A stretch of 64,000 nt of DNA from Platycnemis pennipes (lineage: Eukaryota > Arthropoda > Insecta > Odonata > Platycnemididae): the NCBI GenBank assembly GCA_933228895.1, contig OW121846.1, positions 20,899,088 through 20,963,087 on the forward strand, read 5' to 3'. Shown piece by piece: positions 37,013-48,771 of this stretch. The translations under genes were made by a program, and so were the position numbers. Each line of letters begins with the position of its first letter. Position 1 is the first letter of the stretch. Under the pieces are notes generated by a model. The model searched no databases. It saw only the letters and a program-made list of their open reading frames with translations, and had not been told where the DNA came from.

Positions 37013-37699
37013 TTAACACTAGAATGACCACTAGGGCGGTCCGCATACCTACTATGACCGCCAGCGGTCAATTGACCGTTCGCCCTTTTCTTGCGCTCCT
37101 TCGCACGTTTTCCCTTTGGAATCTTTTTCTATTGATTGTAGAAGTGTTCTGATAATATGTTTACTGTTAGGCGTAGTGTTAGGATAAAAATTGTACTACA
37201 CTGCAAACAATATTAATTACAGTGATAAATTTTTTATTGAAAAATAAAAAAGTGTCTCATTTACATCGGTAAAAAATAACTCGTCATGTGTATTAAAACA
37301 CAAGTAACATTTCAAAACAAGTTAATTGTCGCATTTGTATTGGATAAAAACATGATATCAGACAAAAAAGAAATTAGAAAAGACAGCGTTACAACGAAGC
37401 GCTAAAATGTGGTCTCAAGGTAAGTATATATTTACTCTTGTGAGCATTTTTTGCCTATTTTCTGACTACTTTCACGGTGTCCACGCATGTGCACACATTG
37501 GGAGGGCGAGATATCTTGGAGCGCCTGAATGATCTCCGCCTCGGTCTGCCCACGTCGACGAGCCATCGTGCTCTTCCATACCGCAGTGCGGACTGATCTA
37601 AGCGAATGGGTTATGGAAGCGAATTGGTTAAGCGAATGGAAGTGATTAGCAGTTAGAAATTAACCTTAAAAAGTGTGTAGCTATTAATTTTTGGAGAAG

Positions 37700-38505
37700 G
37701 GATAATTCGATAGAGTGATCCTATAAAATTAGTAACACGAAGATCGAAAGCGTTGAAACCGTAAGGTATTTAGGTGCAACATTCACTAAAGATTTATCGT
37801 GGGGAAGACACATCCGATAAATATGCGGAAGAGTGAAGAGAAAGCTAGGATTTATAAAACGTTCTTGGGAAATGTAATGAGAAGACAAAAGACCGGTGTT
37901 AATTGTTATTTTCACTAGTTAGCCCCGCCTTGAATATGTAGCCACGGTATGGGATCCGAAAGAATTAGGTTTGATCAGAGAACTAGACAGTGAGCAGCGT
38001 AGAGCAGCTAGGTTCATTAAAAGGTGTAACGATAGGTTTAGTAGTCTATCAGAATTAATACAAGAATTAGGCTGGGCATCATTATCAGAGCGTAGGTTAA
38101 AAATGAAATTAAATTTATTACAGAAATTTAAATCGGATAGCTTCACTGAAGATGTTGTGCATATATTAAAAACACCAGCGTATTATGCTAAATTAGCCAG
38201 ACAAATAAGATTAGAGAGATAGATTGTCGTACTGATAGATTCAAAATGGCATTTTACCCCGTGCTATAAGTGAACGAAATAGGCAGCGTAGCTAAGGGAT
38301 AGGTAGGGGAAATATTTTAGAGTAGTCTGTAGTGCATGATGCATGTATTAACAACCAATCCCTTAATTACTATGTAGATACAAACAATCTAGAGTCCTGA
38401 GACCCTATAGTTGCATGTTTGCATGTCATTAATGCATGCTTGGTGATCTTCATCCCGTGCCACCCACCCTTACTGTGGCTTGCAGGGTATCGCGTAGATA
38501 TAAAT
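37700..38505 (+). mobile_element. CR1/Jockey-like LINE 3' portion, nested
   Basis: The plus strand encodes, with frame breaks, VETVRYLGATFTKDLSWG and then the open stretch 37971-38222 with ELDSEQRRAARFIKRCNDRF, ELGWASLSERRLKMKL and KTPAYYAKLARQIRLER. The non-coding tail ends GGCTTGCAGGGTATCGCGTA. This is the C-terminal region downstream of RT in the CR1/Jockey group. It is the inverse of the LINE at 463-2185. Confidence 0.82.
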
Positions 38506-38866
38506 GAAGATGTTTGGCATATATTAAAAAACCAGCGTATTATCCTAGATTCGACCAGATAAATAAGATTAGAGAGATAGTTTGTCGTGCTGATAGATTC
38601 AAAATGTCATTTTTCCCCCGTACTATAAGAGAACAGAATAGGCAACATAGCAACGGCATAGGTAGAGGAAATATTTTAGTCTGTAGTGCATGACGCAAGT
38701 ATTAACAACCAATCCCTTAATTACTATGTAGGTACTAACACTCTAGTTTCCTGTGAACCTATATCAGCATGTTTGCATGTCTATAGTCCATGCTTGGTGA
38801 TCTTCACCCCCTGCCACACACCCTTGCGGTAGCTTGCAGGGTATCACGTAGATGTAGATGAAGATA
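38506..38866 (+). repeat. Tandem second copy of the LINE 3' end
   Basis: Starting at GAAGATGTTTGGCATATATT (38506), the sequence repeats 38148-38505 with a 358-bp period and scattered differences, including a second tail (GGTAGCTTGCAGGGTATCAC). Two 3' ends are thus joined head to tail. Confidence 0.85.
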
Positions 38867-39458
38867 AATGGGTGACTGCAGTGTCTATGACGAGTCAGCA
38901 ACCGGCATGCAAGTTGTAACTCGTTGCGGAAGGGTATTCCCCAGGCTCTCTCAGGCAGTCCTGCAGGCTAGGCTGGGGTTAGCGGGGTGCTTGGCTGTCA
39001 GGCGCCGCCGCACCCCGGCTGCCAGGCTACGTGCAAACAACAGCGCATTTCAGCTAAAGGAGTGATCACCACTGCCCATAAAATATTTAGTAGCGACTCT
39101 TTGCGACGCAAAATACTGTGGTTTTGCTAATGTGTCTCTCCTTCACATAAACGGTAAAATCATATGTAAAAACTGTTTTGAAAACATGAGAGTCAAATTT
39201 GAGTAGTGTGCGTGTTTGGTAAGGTGCACGTTATGATATTTGACACATTTGTCACCAAGAATCGACAAAGGGAGCGAAATAAGCTTGCATTGCTCTTGAC
39301 TTGAAGCATCGCCCCCAAAAAAACTTCAATTTCGCTTTATTTGTTTACAATATTAAAATTACAAAAAGCTCAGCCTCATAAATTGTAAGATAACGAAGTG
39401 GTGCGCGAAAGAAAAACGCGAACGGTCAATTGACCGTCCCCGGTTATTCTAGTGTTAA

Positions 39459-39818
39459 GTTGTACCGTCTCCTTTTTAAAGTTTTCACGTGACTTTTCTT
39501 ATATACCTCTCTTACCAGAACTTCCTTGTCAGTTACTTAGTCCATCCATTTAATCTTCATAGTTCTTCTGTATCACCAAAATACGAATGCTTCGGGGCAT
39601 GACTTCTCTGCTGCTGTAATCGACCGCTATGACTGTTATGTCATCGGAGAATCGCAGCCTGCTAAATAGTTTCCCTGGATATTCACTACTGAAGTGTTCT
39701 TTTTGGTTTAATAATAAGGTTTCTCATTGTGAACACTGAAAACGACGGGGTAAAGTGCACAGCCTTATCTCAATGCTTCCTTTATTTGCTTCTTCACTGC
39801 AGCGTCCAGATTTAAACA
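39459..39818 (-). mobile_element. RTE LINE relic, part 2 (RT C-terminal half)
   Basis: Minus-strand reading includes the GCALYPVVF motif (matching GCALSPVVF at 61.3 kb) and a region where a decayed SPMT replaces the expected ADD box. A stretch anti-sense to tryptophan-rich C-terminal sequence follows. Stops are frequent. Confidence 0.72.
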
Positions 39819-39826
39819 CCACTACT

Positions 39827-40081
39827 TAGGCACGTAGCCAGAAATCTGCTTCCGGGGGGGGCTAAGTCTTGCGTAACTTGAAACAAATCAGCCTTACCCA
39901 TTTGGTGCCGACATGTTGCAAATCTCTTCACTTAATTTTCAGTGCTTGTTATTTATTTTTACAGTGCCCATACTTATACCTTCTCACTGGTAAAGTTCAC
40001 TGCTAAAATCAGAACAACAAAATTTTTGGGAAATATTTCGGGGGGTTTCGAAGCACCAGAAGCCCCCTGGCTACGTCCCTA
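39827..40081. mobile_element. hAT-type MITE, 255 bp
   Basis: It starts TAGGCACGTAGCCAG and ends CTGGCTACGTCCCTA. Perfect 8-bp target duplications CCACTACT lie at 39819-39826 and 40082-40089. The interior matches the 418-bp copy at 24198 apart from a central deletion. It interrupts the RTE LINE relic, whose sequence resumes directly after the duplication. Confidence 0.92.
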
Positions 40082-40089
40082 CCACTACT

Positions 40090-40390
40090 TGGCTTTTATA
40101 TACCCTTTGTTGTTTCTTCAGCCATTGTCGGAGGCTCCTTTTAGAATTCCAAGAATTGTATCCCAGTCTAAGTCGTTAAACTCCTTTTCAAAATCCACAA
40201 ACGCAATGAACACCGGTTTATTCTTCATTTACTTTTCTATTTACTATTTCTTCATTTTCTTACCTATTGGCAGCCTACGGGCCAAAATTGCTTCCATTGT
40301 AGCTTTGATTTTTCTGAGTCGCATATGGCCTTTATTCGTGAATACCCTTATCTATCATATATTCTTCTGTTTTTCAGCAGATGACTCTTG
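40090..40390 (-). mobile_element. RTE LINE relic, part 3 (RT palm)
   Basis: Minus-strand reading gives TMEAILARRLPIGKKMKK then, in another frame, NKPVFIAFVDFEKEFNDLDW and DTILGILKG. This is the RT block upstream of part 2, equivalent to FVDFEKAFDDVDWDAILVI at 61.5 kb. The 5' limit is not sharp. Confidence 0.7.
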
Positions 40391-41018
40391 TATGACGCTT
40401 CTATGGATGTGTCGTCGGTCTAAATACTTCTAATACTAAGTTCAAAGTAAAAATATTTGACTACTGTGATGAAGAAAAAAGTCTTCAAATTTCTAAAGCA
40501 AAGTCAAAAACCACTGGGACTAAAAAATGTTGTAATGGGCAAAAGTATTCCTTTGTGTCATTAGGCATTTAATTTTTAGTTACGTAACTTAGGACCAGAA
40601 GGAATTGCTTGGTCAACTAAGTACCCTTATAGATAGTTTGATAATAGCTTTAAAAATAAAATGTAAATTACCAACTGCATAAATGGCATAAATGCATTGG
40701 AATAAACATTAGAGCTAAGAAACTTCTAATATTTTAGGTTCAGTTTATAATATATTTTTAAACTATAAAATTAAAATGCATTCATGATGGCAAAATAAAA
40801 CATACGAGATGTATTTGAATTCCAAAAAATCGTTTTTGCAGGGAGAGTAACGCATTATTGAAAATATATTTAAAATTCATAAATTAATGCAAGTGGTCCA
40901 AATAATATCTTGAAGTGTATAACGTACAGAAGAATGCGCCGTTAAATGCATTTCAAATGAATGCATTAAATTTATTCCCTGAGGAAATTTGTTTGCAAAC
41001 ATTTTTTCATTTTAATTT
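40391..41018. other. Unassigned AT-rich spacer
   Basis: No gene or repeat recognised. Confidence 0.35.
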
Positions 41019-41030
41019 AATTTTAAATGC

Positions 41031-41371
41031 TGGTTGGTTGGTTGGTTATTTAGGGGAGGCGACCGACAGCTGAGGTCATTTGCGCCATATAGGATAGGTG
41101 GGTAATTGGGTAACGGTAGGAGTTTTTAGGGAACGGAGGATGGGTGGAGAGAAACCCAGCGTCGGCATTAGCCTACTCTTAACGAAAGGCGCCAAGGGGA
41201 CCACGGCTTAACGTCCCATCCGACGGACGGAGTACTGTACTTGAAATGCCCTCCACTAGGCACTCAAGTGGGGACCGGTTTTCCACTGAAAAATCTGCCA
41301 CTGCCGGGAATCGAACCCGGGCCCTCGGGATGGGAGGCCAGTACTCTAGCCACCACACCAACCCGATCCCC
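41031..41371 (-). mobile_element. Full-length tRNA-derived SINE, 341 bp (family A)
   Basis: It is flanked by a perfect 12-bp target duplication AATTTTAAATGC (41019-41030 and 41372-41383). On the minus strand it begins with a tRNA-like head: A-box region TGGCTAGAGTACTGG (41338-41352) and B box GGTTCGATTCC (41307-41317). A body follows with the conserved core GACGTTAAGCCGTGGTCCCC (41195-41214), and it ends in (CCAA)n next to 41031. It would be transcribed by pol III and mobilised by a LINE. Parts of the same family occur at 49.4 and 63.6 kb. Confidence 0.93.
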
Positions 41372-41410
41372 AATTTTAAATGCATTTGCTCGATTTTCAA
41401 TGCAGTTCAT

Positions 41411-41700
41411 ATGAGCGTTGGCGCTGTTGCTACGGCATCTCCTACTCCTCACCTTGCCCTCTGCATCCAGTGGTGACGACCGCCACCCACGCCTGCCCGA
41501 CCCCTACGTGCGGGCCGGGCCCGGTGCCGGATCCCGTGGTTTCTCCGCTGATGACACGTGCATCGTGGGGGGCTCAAAGCCTTTGAGAGGCGGGACCTCC
41601 CGAAACGACGCCGCCGTCTAAAACGGTGATTCCGCGAAGAGCTTTGTGGAGGTCATTTGAGGCACCGCTCTGAGTTATGGGTTCGTTTTCGTGGAATCAC
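41411..41700. promoter_or_regulatory. GC/CpG-rich block
   Basis: GC-rich, with GCGGGCCGGGCCCGGTGCCG near 41508. A plus-strand frame to 41621 looks like a signal peptide at its start but opens with TTG, not ATG, so it is not annotated as a gene. Confidence 0.3.
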
Positions 41701-43039
41701 AGCCATTCCAATAACATCAAAGGCGAGCATCATTTTCGTTGCCAGTAAGTTCCATCCATTAACGCGTAATTTGATTGTTCTCCTGAAAAGCGTTAGGTGG
41801 TGGATATTTTTCTCTTCCTAGCATTGGTTTAGTGGTGGCTCATGAGTTCGTCATTCGTCATTAGTCAATTAATCAACTTAATGATCGCGATGGGCCTAGT
41901 TATCCTCTGGAAGCGGATCTAATATAACTAAAATGAGCAAATGCGCTGTAATTTTGTTACGCGCATTCAATCCCGACATTATCGTCTGCCATTTTCATTT
42001 CATTTCTCATCTCACAACTGACGGTGACGCGAAATTCCTGCATATTGGCGCGAGTACCCTAGCAGCCGTTTACGCAACATTCTGCTCAAGCGGTGGTAAA
42101 CATAACTTTGGAATTTCCTATTTCCTTTAGTATGGAGACAGTTCATATCCAATTTCGTGAATATACAAATTGATAAATTGGGTCCGTCTTTTTGAATAAC
42201 CCTGTAATACCTAAATTTAAAAATGCTTGGAGCAGATCATTAGATTCATTCTGAAATGGAACGCATGAATGTTTGACAATTGTTTTATCCAGCTGAGCAT
42301 AGGACTTAGATCTGTTAAAGTGATTCCAACTAACTCATTCCTAATCACCTTCCTGGCGCTAACACTCCTAAAAATATTTTAGCTCACGTTAAATATATAT
42401 ATTGGCTTTTTGGCAAGTTGGTACCTGAAAAAGAGTTTTAAATAAAGATGTGTACCTACAGCTTATAGAATCAGATATTATTTTCTTCACCAACCAGATC
42501 ATTTTAAATTTGATGCATTTCAATGAAATACTCTTTTACTCTATATATTGACCCTATTATAAGCTCCATAATTCCTTCTGTCCGCTCACAAGGAGGAATA
42601 ATGATAGTTACCATAGCAATATGATTCTTCCTCTTTCGTCAATTTCTGCAACAGGTGACTGAGATTTCATCCCTTATCGTCCGTTATAATGACGATAGAA
42701 ATTATGTTACCACAACATGTAATTTTTCTAAGCATGAATTGGATTTGGAAAGAATGAATCCATTCTTTAAAAATACTTTAGAGCTTATAGTCCGAGAAAT
42801 TTAATAGGTATATGGGATTTTTGGAGGTGTCTTTTTATATATATGAAACTGATTCATCGGACAAATGGAATACATATTAAAATATTATTTTGATGAAAAA
42901 GCTTATTTTTTTCCTTTCCACTAACATGATCATATTCCATAGCTTAAATATAATTATACATTTCGAAACAAGCTTTTTCACTAACAAACACTACGTACAT
43001 TTTCGGTAATATATAAGCTTTTTCCAGGCTCCAGTAGGG
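41701..43039. other. Unassigned spacer
   Basis: AT-rich, with no recognised gene or repeat. Confidence 0.35.
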
Positions 43040-44347
43040 GCTTTCTGTAACTCGATAGCGTATTGTCGATAGTACGCTATTAACGAAAGCCACCGCTTGC
43101 GTCGACACCCTCTTACCGAGAGTGCGTTTTTGTAATTCCATTTATCGACAACTCGTCGATGCAAAACATTCCCTAGTGGTTTAGTTAACTAACGACGCAT
43201 CGAGAGGCACCCTTGAAAGAGGCTTAAAGTTTCTGCCAATCAGAAGCAGAGATTTTTCGCCCTTCATTTGAAAAAAGCGAAGTGATATTCGCTAATAGCA
43301 ACGGACAAACCAGACAAACAAGTTTCTATACTCATGGGAGAAACATTAAATGCGACCACGTTTGATGAAACTTTTCTTCATTAACCTAAATAATAATAAT
43401 ATTATTAACCAGAGGCATATTCATAATACATAGTTTCATTATGAGAGAATAATGTACTATAATAACATTTTACATTTTCCAATTATATACGTATACATGT
43501 GTGTAGATTAATGAACTTGAATATATTTATCCACATTGTAAAATAATTCACTTACCATCAGCTATCTTCAGAAATTTTAAACTTTGTTGGAGTTTAATAC
43601 TTTTCACATGGTTTGGTAAATTATGGTACAAAATGATCCCTTGGTTGACATATGTACGTAAATAGTCATGCAATTTCCTAAAATTATCGTAACCCACCGC
43701 CACAAACTGACCGAAATTATATGATATATGGATGTCAACCCATTACTGGGCCTAACTTACAGGAATTAAGTTTGTTTTAAACTATTTCAAGGGATTTAAC
43801 ATGTAATAATTTAACCCAGTATTTATAGTTGGCTTTCTCTCCATTTTAAAGAAATTTAATCTACGGATAACATAGATAGATACGCTGTTTCAGTTCCTAC
43901 TTTATAGAGGTTATTTACTTTTAATGAGTTTAATAGCTTGAGGTAATAATTAATGTGGACAATAGTTATGCACTGGTAAAAATATAATTTTATTTATGTA
44001 AAAACACCTCTAAGGAAACACATGAAAAAATGAAAATATCTATGCAATCATCGGGGGATGATTGGGAAGAATCGAGTTAGGCACATTTCTCAACACCAAG
44101 CTTGGTTGAGTATACTGTACACATTAACTTATCATAACAGATCATAAATGACGTTTATAAACGTTTATAACTCACCACCGTGAGTGCACCAATTGATTTG
44201 ACTGGTTAGGACAATTGTATACACATTTCACTCAAATGAAAGCACTAACCATGACGTAGTCACTCAATCATATTTATTATTATTATAAGTATTCTACCGG
44301 TGAAGGTAGGTTTGAATGGACATTTAATTCTTCCCTCCCCCTAAATT

Positions 44348-47146
44348 TCACACGATGTCCCTCTTCAGCCCCTCATACCTCCTGCCACCCATCATTCCAT
44401 CCAAGCTACCCGTTCTTCTTCTCCCTCTTCCCCGCTCTTCCAACGCTCTTCCCTCAATCACCTCTTTCAATACACCATCTCCTTTTATTACCTTTTCCAT
44501 CCACACCTTCTGCCTTCTCCTAATTTCATCTATCAAATTTCTTTCCTCTCCTACCAATTCCAGCACATCGTCGTTCGTTTTCCTTTCGACCCACTTTATT
44601 TTCTCCATCCTTCTCCACACCCACATTTCAAAAGCCCTAAGTCTATTTTCATCTTCTTTTCGCAAAGCCCACGTTTCCGCCCCATATAGTGCAACGCTCC
44701 ATATTAAACGTTTCACTAGTCTTTTCTTCACTTCACTACTCAACGCCCCTGTCATTAGTTCACGCCTACGAGTAAAAGCTTCTTTTCCCAATGCAATTCT
44801 CCTTCTCACTTCAATGCTGCTATACCCTTTTTCTTCTAACACACTACCTAGATAGCTAAATTGCTCTACCTGCTCTAGCTTTTGACCTCCTACTTTTATC
44901 GTTATACTGGCCCTTTTGTTCTTGAAAACCGCATTACTTTCGTTTTCTTCTGGTTTATCTTTATCCCGTATCTTTCGCACTGTCCCTGCAACGCATCCAG
45001 CATTTTTTGCAAGCCACGGGCAGACTGGCTGACTAGCGCTTGGTCATCCGCAAACCTCACTGATTTTATCAATTTCCCCCCGACCTTTACTCCAGCCTCC
45101 AGCTCATCTCAAGCCTCTCTCACCATTTCCTCCGAGTATATGTTAAAAAGTACCGGCGATATAGGACAGCCCTGCCTAACTCCCTTCCCTATTGTTGCCC
45201 AATCCGATTCTCCATCGGCTACTCTCACTTGCGCCTTCTGCGCCTTGTATAAATTCCGGATCAGTCTCCAGTCTCTCCAGTCTACTCCTATCTTCCGCAA
45301 TATTTCCATTAACTTCTCCCACCTCACTCTGTCGAACGCCTTTTCGAAATCAACAAAGCGCGCGAATACGTCCTGATTGTATTCAAGATTTCTTTCCACT
45401 AGTATTCTCATCACTGCAATCGCATCCCTAGTTGCCCTCCGCTTCCGAAATCCAAACTGAACCTCGCCTAGGAATTCGTTTGCTCTGTTTTCCATTCTTC
45501 TAATTATAATTCTGAGCACTACCTTTGCCGCATGAGAAATCAAACTTATCGTTCTATAGTCTTCACATTCCTTTGTCACCCTCTTTTTCGGTATAGGTAT
45601 CAGCACGGTTTTTACAAAATCCTCCGGCCAAGCCCCCTCCTCGTATATTCTACGAACAAGTTCATTAAATCTGTCCCTTCCCCCTTTTCCTAGGTTTTTC
45701 AGAAGCTCAGCTGGGATGTTATCTACCCCCACCGCTTTACCTGCCTTCATTTCTCGCAGTGCCTTCTCTATCTCACTATCCAGTATTCCGGGGCCCACGT
45801 CATCCTGATCTACGTCCTTTTCCTCTTCTATGTGCAAGTTTCTAGGCCTATTTTCGCTATGATACAGTTCTTCAACATATTCCTTCCAATGACGCTGGAT
45901 CTCCTCTGGCTCCATTGTTAAATTTCCCCTTCTGTCTTTGATGCGAGTGCGTTTTCCATTTCTTGATTCCCGATAGCATTCTAACCTTTGAGTACAGACT
46001 GCCTATTTCTCCTTCTTTCTGGAGTCTATCCAGCTCCTCGCATTGCCGACTCCACCACTTTTCTCTTGCTTTCTTTGTTTCTCTCCTAAGCCAGTTGTTA
46101 ATATCCTTATAACGCCTTTTGCCTAACTCTGTATGTGCATTTTTCCATTTCCTTCTTTCCTCGATCCCATCCATCATTTCTGCTGTTACCCATGGTTTCT
46201 TGATCCTCCTAGAGTCTACTGGTCCTATTGTTTTCTCAGCTGCTTCTTTTATACCCGTCTTTATCATTTCCCATCCTTCATCTATTGTTCCTCTTTCCTC
46301 CTCTTCCCTCATGCATCTATCCACAATCTCCTGGTATTCTCTCCTCTTCCCTCCAATCAGTGCTCCTACATCCCACTTTTTTATTTTCCTTCCTACTTTC
46401 AACCTTTTTAGTCTCATCTCACATTTCATCACCACCAAGTTATGGTCGGAGTCGGCATCTGCACCTGGGAAACTATGCGAGTTATTTACGCTGTTCCTGA
46501 ATCTTTGCCTAATCATGATGTAGTCTAGTTGGTACCTTCCAGTATCCCCCGGCATTTTCCACGTGTACCTACGCCTAGGGTGGTGTTTAAACCATGTGTT
46601 AGTAATCACTAAATTATTCCTCCTACAGAACTCCACTGCTTTCTCGCCCCGGTCATTCCTTACACCCAGACCATACTCTCCTACTTCACCTCCGACCCTC
46701 CCTTCCCCTACTGCAGCGTTCCAATCTCCCATAATTATTAGGTTCTTCCTGCCCTTTATTTTCCCGATTAATTCTTCCAACTGGTCATATACTTCGTCCA
46801 CTTCCTCTTCTCTATGCCCCCCTGTCGGCATGTAAACCTGTACTACGACTATATTTTCCGGTATCGCTTTGATTTCTATTGCTAGTATTCTATCGCTTAC
46901 CTGTTCCACATTCAACACCCTTTTTCCTAATGTTGCGTTCAATACAACTGCTACTCCCCGCTGGCTCTCTTCCCCTCCACTGTATATTACCCTGTACTTT
47001 TCACTCTAGAAGTCCCCCTGGTCTCTCCATCTTACTTCGCTTAGTCTCAACAAATCGATCTTTCCCCTCTCCATTTCACGTTTAATGTTCACTAGTTTTC
47101 CTGCCCTTAACATAGTCCTAACGTTCCCTATCCCGATCCTTAGCAT
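44348..47146 (-). pseudogene. RTE endonuclease-reverse transcriptase (four lesions)
   Basis: ATG at 47146 starts MLRIGIGNVRTMLRAGKLV, the N-terminus of the APE-type endonuclease. EVRW, MGDWNAAVG, GVRNDRGEKAVEFC, YTWKMPGD and ADSDHNLV follow. The RT shows AGKAVGVDNIPAEL, PIPKK, FGFRKRRATRDAI, FVDFEKAFDRVRW, GVRQGCPISPVLFNIY and FADD (45054-45043). The C-terminus has YLGSVLEE, LYGAETWALRKEDENRLRAF and WRRMEKIKW. Lesions are TAG at 47008-47006, a frameshift near 45945, TGA at 45111-45109 (probably from TGG) and a frameshift near 44905. The catalytic residues I can see are intact. Uninterrupted length would be about 930 codons. Confidence 0.93.
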
Positions 47147-47643
47147 TGTTGCTCTCTTCTATGGTTTATTCTTCGCCGCCGCTGCTGCTGTCTTTCTTTT
47201 CGTGAAAGGATTTCGTGAGATGACGACCGCAGAGTCCTTGCTTACCCTGCTGCCGGGCACGACACCCGTTCCAATAATTTGGTCCCAGGCCCCGTAGTTG
47301 CCAGGATTCAATTCTCTATTGTTCAAGTCCATTGTGTTCTTGGTAGAGTTTAATTGAGGTGCTTTCCCGTTGCCTGCCTCAATAGTGTTTTTAACGTGAC
47401 ACCATCACTTGATAGGCCGCCCCACTGGGGTCAGACGCCTTCTCACAGCCTCCTCACTGAGGAACAGACGCTGCGAGTACGGTACGTGGACTACCTTTCG
47501 TCAGGCTCCTACCCTTCGACCTGTCTGGCATGAGTGACCCTACAAGGAGCAATATTAGTTACTCCCGCCAGTGTAGCTCTAGGGGTCACGGGAACACGCA
47601 AGCCCCAATCCCACCACGACAAGGCGTAGTCCATGGGGAAGGG
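47147..47643 (-). other. 5' leader of the RTE LINE
   Basis: This is GC-richer sequence between the 5' end and the first ATG of the coding region. It contains (CAG/CGG)-like triplets near 47180. It probably contains the internal promoter, but no motif proves this. Confidence 0.5.
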
Positions 47644-47655
47644 ACTCAATCATAT

Positions 47656-48771
47656 ACAAAGCTCTATAAAAAAAATTGGATCACCATGTGAAGCCTTCGG
47701 AACGTCTCGTAAAACTGATTTTAACGCATATATGGACACTACAGAGAGACCAAAGGAAGTAGAAACAACTTATTAATTATGTGCTTGGCATTCACAGCGT
47801 ATTATCTTTCGGAAAAACTTTGTCAACACTTGACTGACACTACTAAATGTTTAGGGAAAACTCAGTGTAAACACACTGATCACAACTGATTTCGGGCGAG
47901 GAAGATGTGAATCTGCAACATTCCGCTTGCTTCATCTGCAGTTTATTTCCAAGAAACACTGAAATTTCCCAATACCGTTGCTCCATTGTATATTGTTGAG
48001 GACAAGTGTATGATTGCGGACTTACATATGAGGCAATATTTCGTCAAAGAAGTTACTTTCAGGACTTCTTCTACAAACTCAAACTTCCCTTCAACAAAGT
48101 GGCTGAAGTGCACAGCATAATACCTATACCTCACCACCACCTGTAGGACACAGATTTGGTAAGTATTATTATATAACAGTACAATCATTGTCCGTCTTTA
48201 AGATACTCGTATTTGTTTTACGCCTGAGTCATTTCTTAATTATCAAGCATAGTCAAGCGACGAATTACGATAAAGGGGCTCAAATAAAGGAAGCGATGGC
48301 AATGAGGCAGGTAAAAGAAAATTAAACTCAATGCATAAAATAAAATAAGTAATATATCGCTTCACAAACGCGAAGAAAGTTACAAAGCAATAAAATCTCT
48401 TACATGTTCTTACAATGGGCATTACCATGAGAATCACAACGACATAGTTTTGCCAGCTAACTGCACCACATTTACCTTCCTTACCTTTGCTCAGTTTTTC
48501 TAATTGCATTTCATGCATCACAAAGGCATTTAATGTCCTTCGACAACTGAAGCAACACTTAGGTATAAATACGTCAGACTAGGCCAACTAACGTAAACAA
48601 ACCCCCGCCATGTTGATCCGATAAGCAAATAAGTGTTTGAGGCTCCGGTTGCGTGGCGAAAGTTTTCGGTATCACTATCGACATTAATCTTACCGAACAG
48701 CTTACAGAAAGCGAATTGTCGATAGCCGACTCTTTCGTTAAGCTACCGAGATAGCGACGTCGATAGTGGAT
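47656..48771. other. Right part of the TIR element, unassigned
   Basis: AT-rich sequence with short frames of no known family. From 48660 onward it is motif-rich (CGATAG, TTACCGA) and belongs to the subterminal region of the TIR element. Confidence 0.4.

Larger units (their letters stand above)
37017..39454. mobile_element. piggyBac-type non-autonomous element, 2.44 kb
   Basis: It is flanked by TTAA at 37013-37016 and 39455-39458. Its inverted ends are CACTAGAATGACC and GGTTATTCTAGTG, matching at 12 of 13 positions. A perfect 14-bp palindrome, CGGTCAATTGACCG, lies near each end (37065-37078 and 39423-39436). Removing the element and one TTAA restores the reading of the host LINE. No transposase was identified. 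A short minus-strand frame from an ATG near 37564 (MARRRGQTEAEIIQALQDI) and a plus-strand cysteine-rich piece near 39150 might be remnants. It carries nested CR1/Jockey-like LINE 3' ends. Confidence 0.85.
44274..47643 (-). mobile_element. Full-length RTE-clade LINE, 3.37 kb
   Basis: A perfect 12-bp target duplication, ACTCAATCATAT, lies at 44262-44273 and 47644-47655. Read on the minus strand, the element has a ~500-bp 5' leader (47643-47147), one long endonuclease-RT coding region (47146-44348), and a 74-bp 3' end finishing in TAA repeats. RTE elements typically have short 3' ends with simple repeats and one main ORF, which fits. Only four coding lesions and an intact duplication point to recent insertion, here into the TIR element at 43.0-48.8 kb. 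Confidence 0.95.

Noticed and set aside
41418..41621. Frame starting with a signal-peptide-like leucine run
   Set aside because: The first codon is TTG, and no in-frame ATG precedes the hydrophobic stretch. There is no supporting exon structure.
44355..46835. Long plus-strand frames opposite the RTE coding region
   Set aside because: They are anti-sense to the endonuclease-RT reading and have the expected Leu/Ser/Pro-rich shadow composition.
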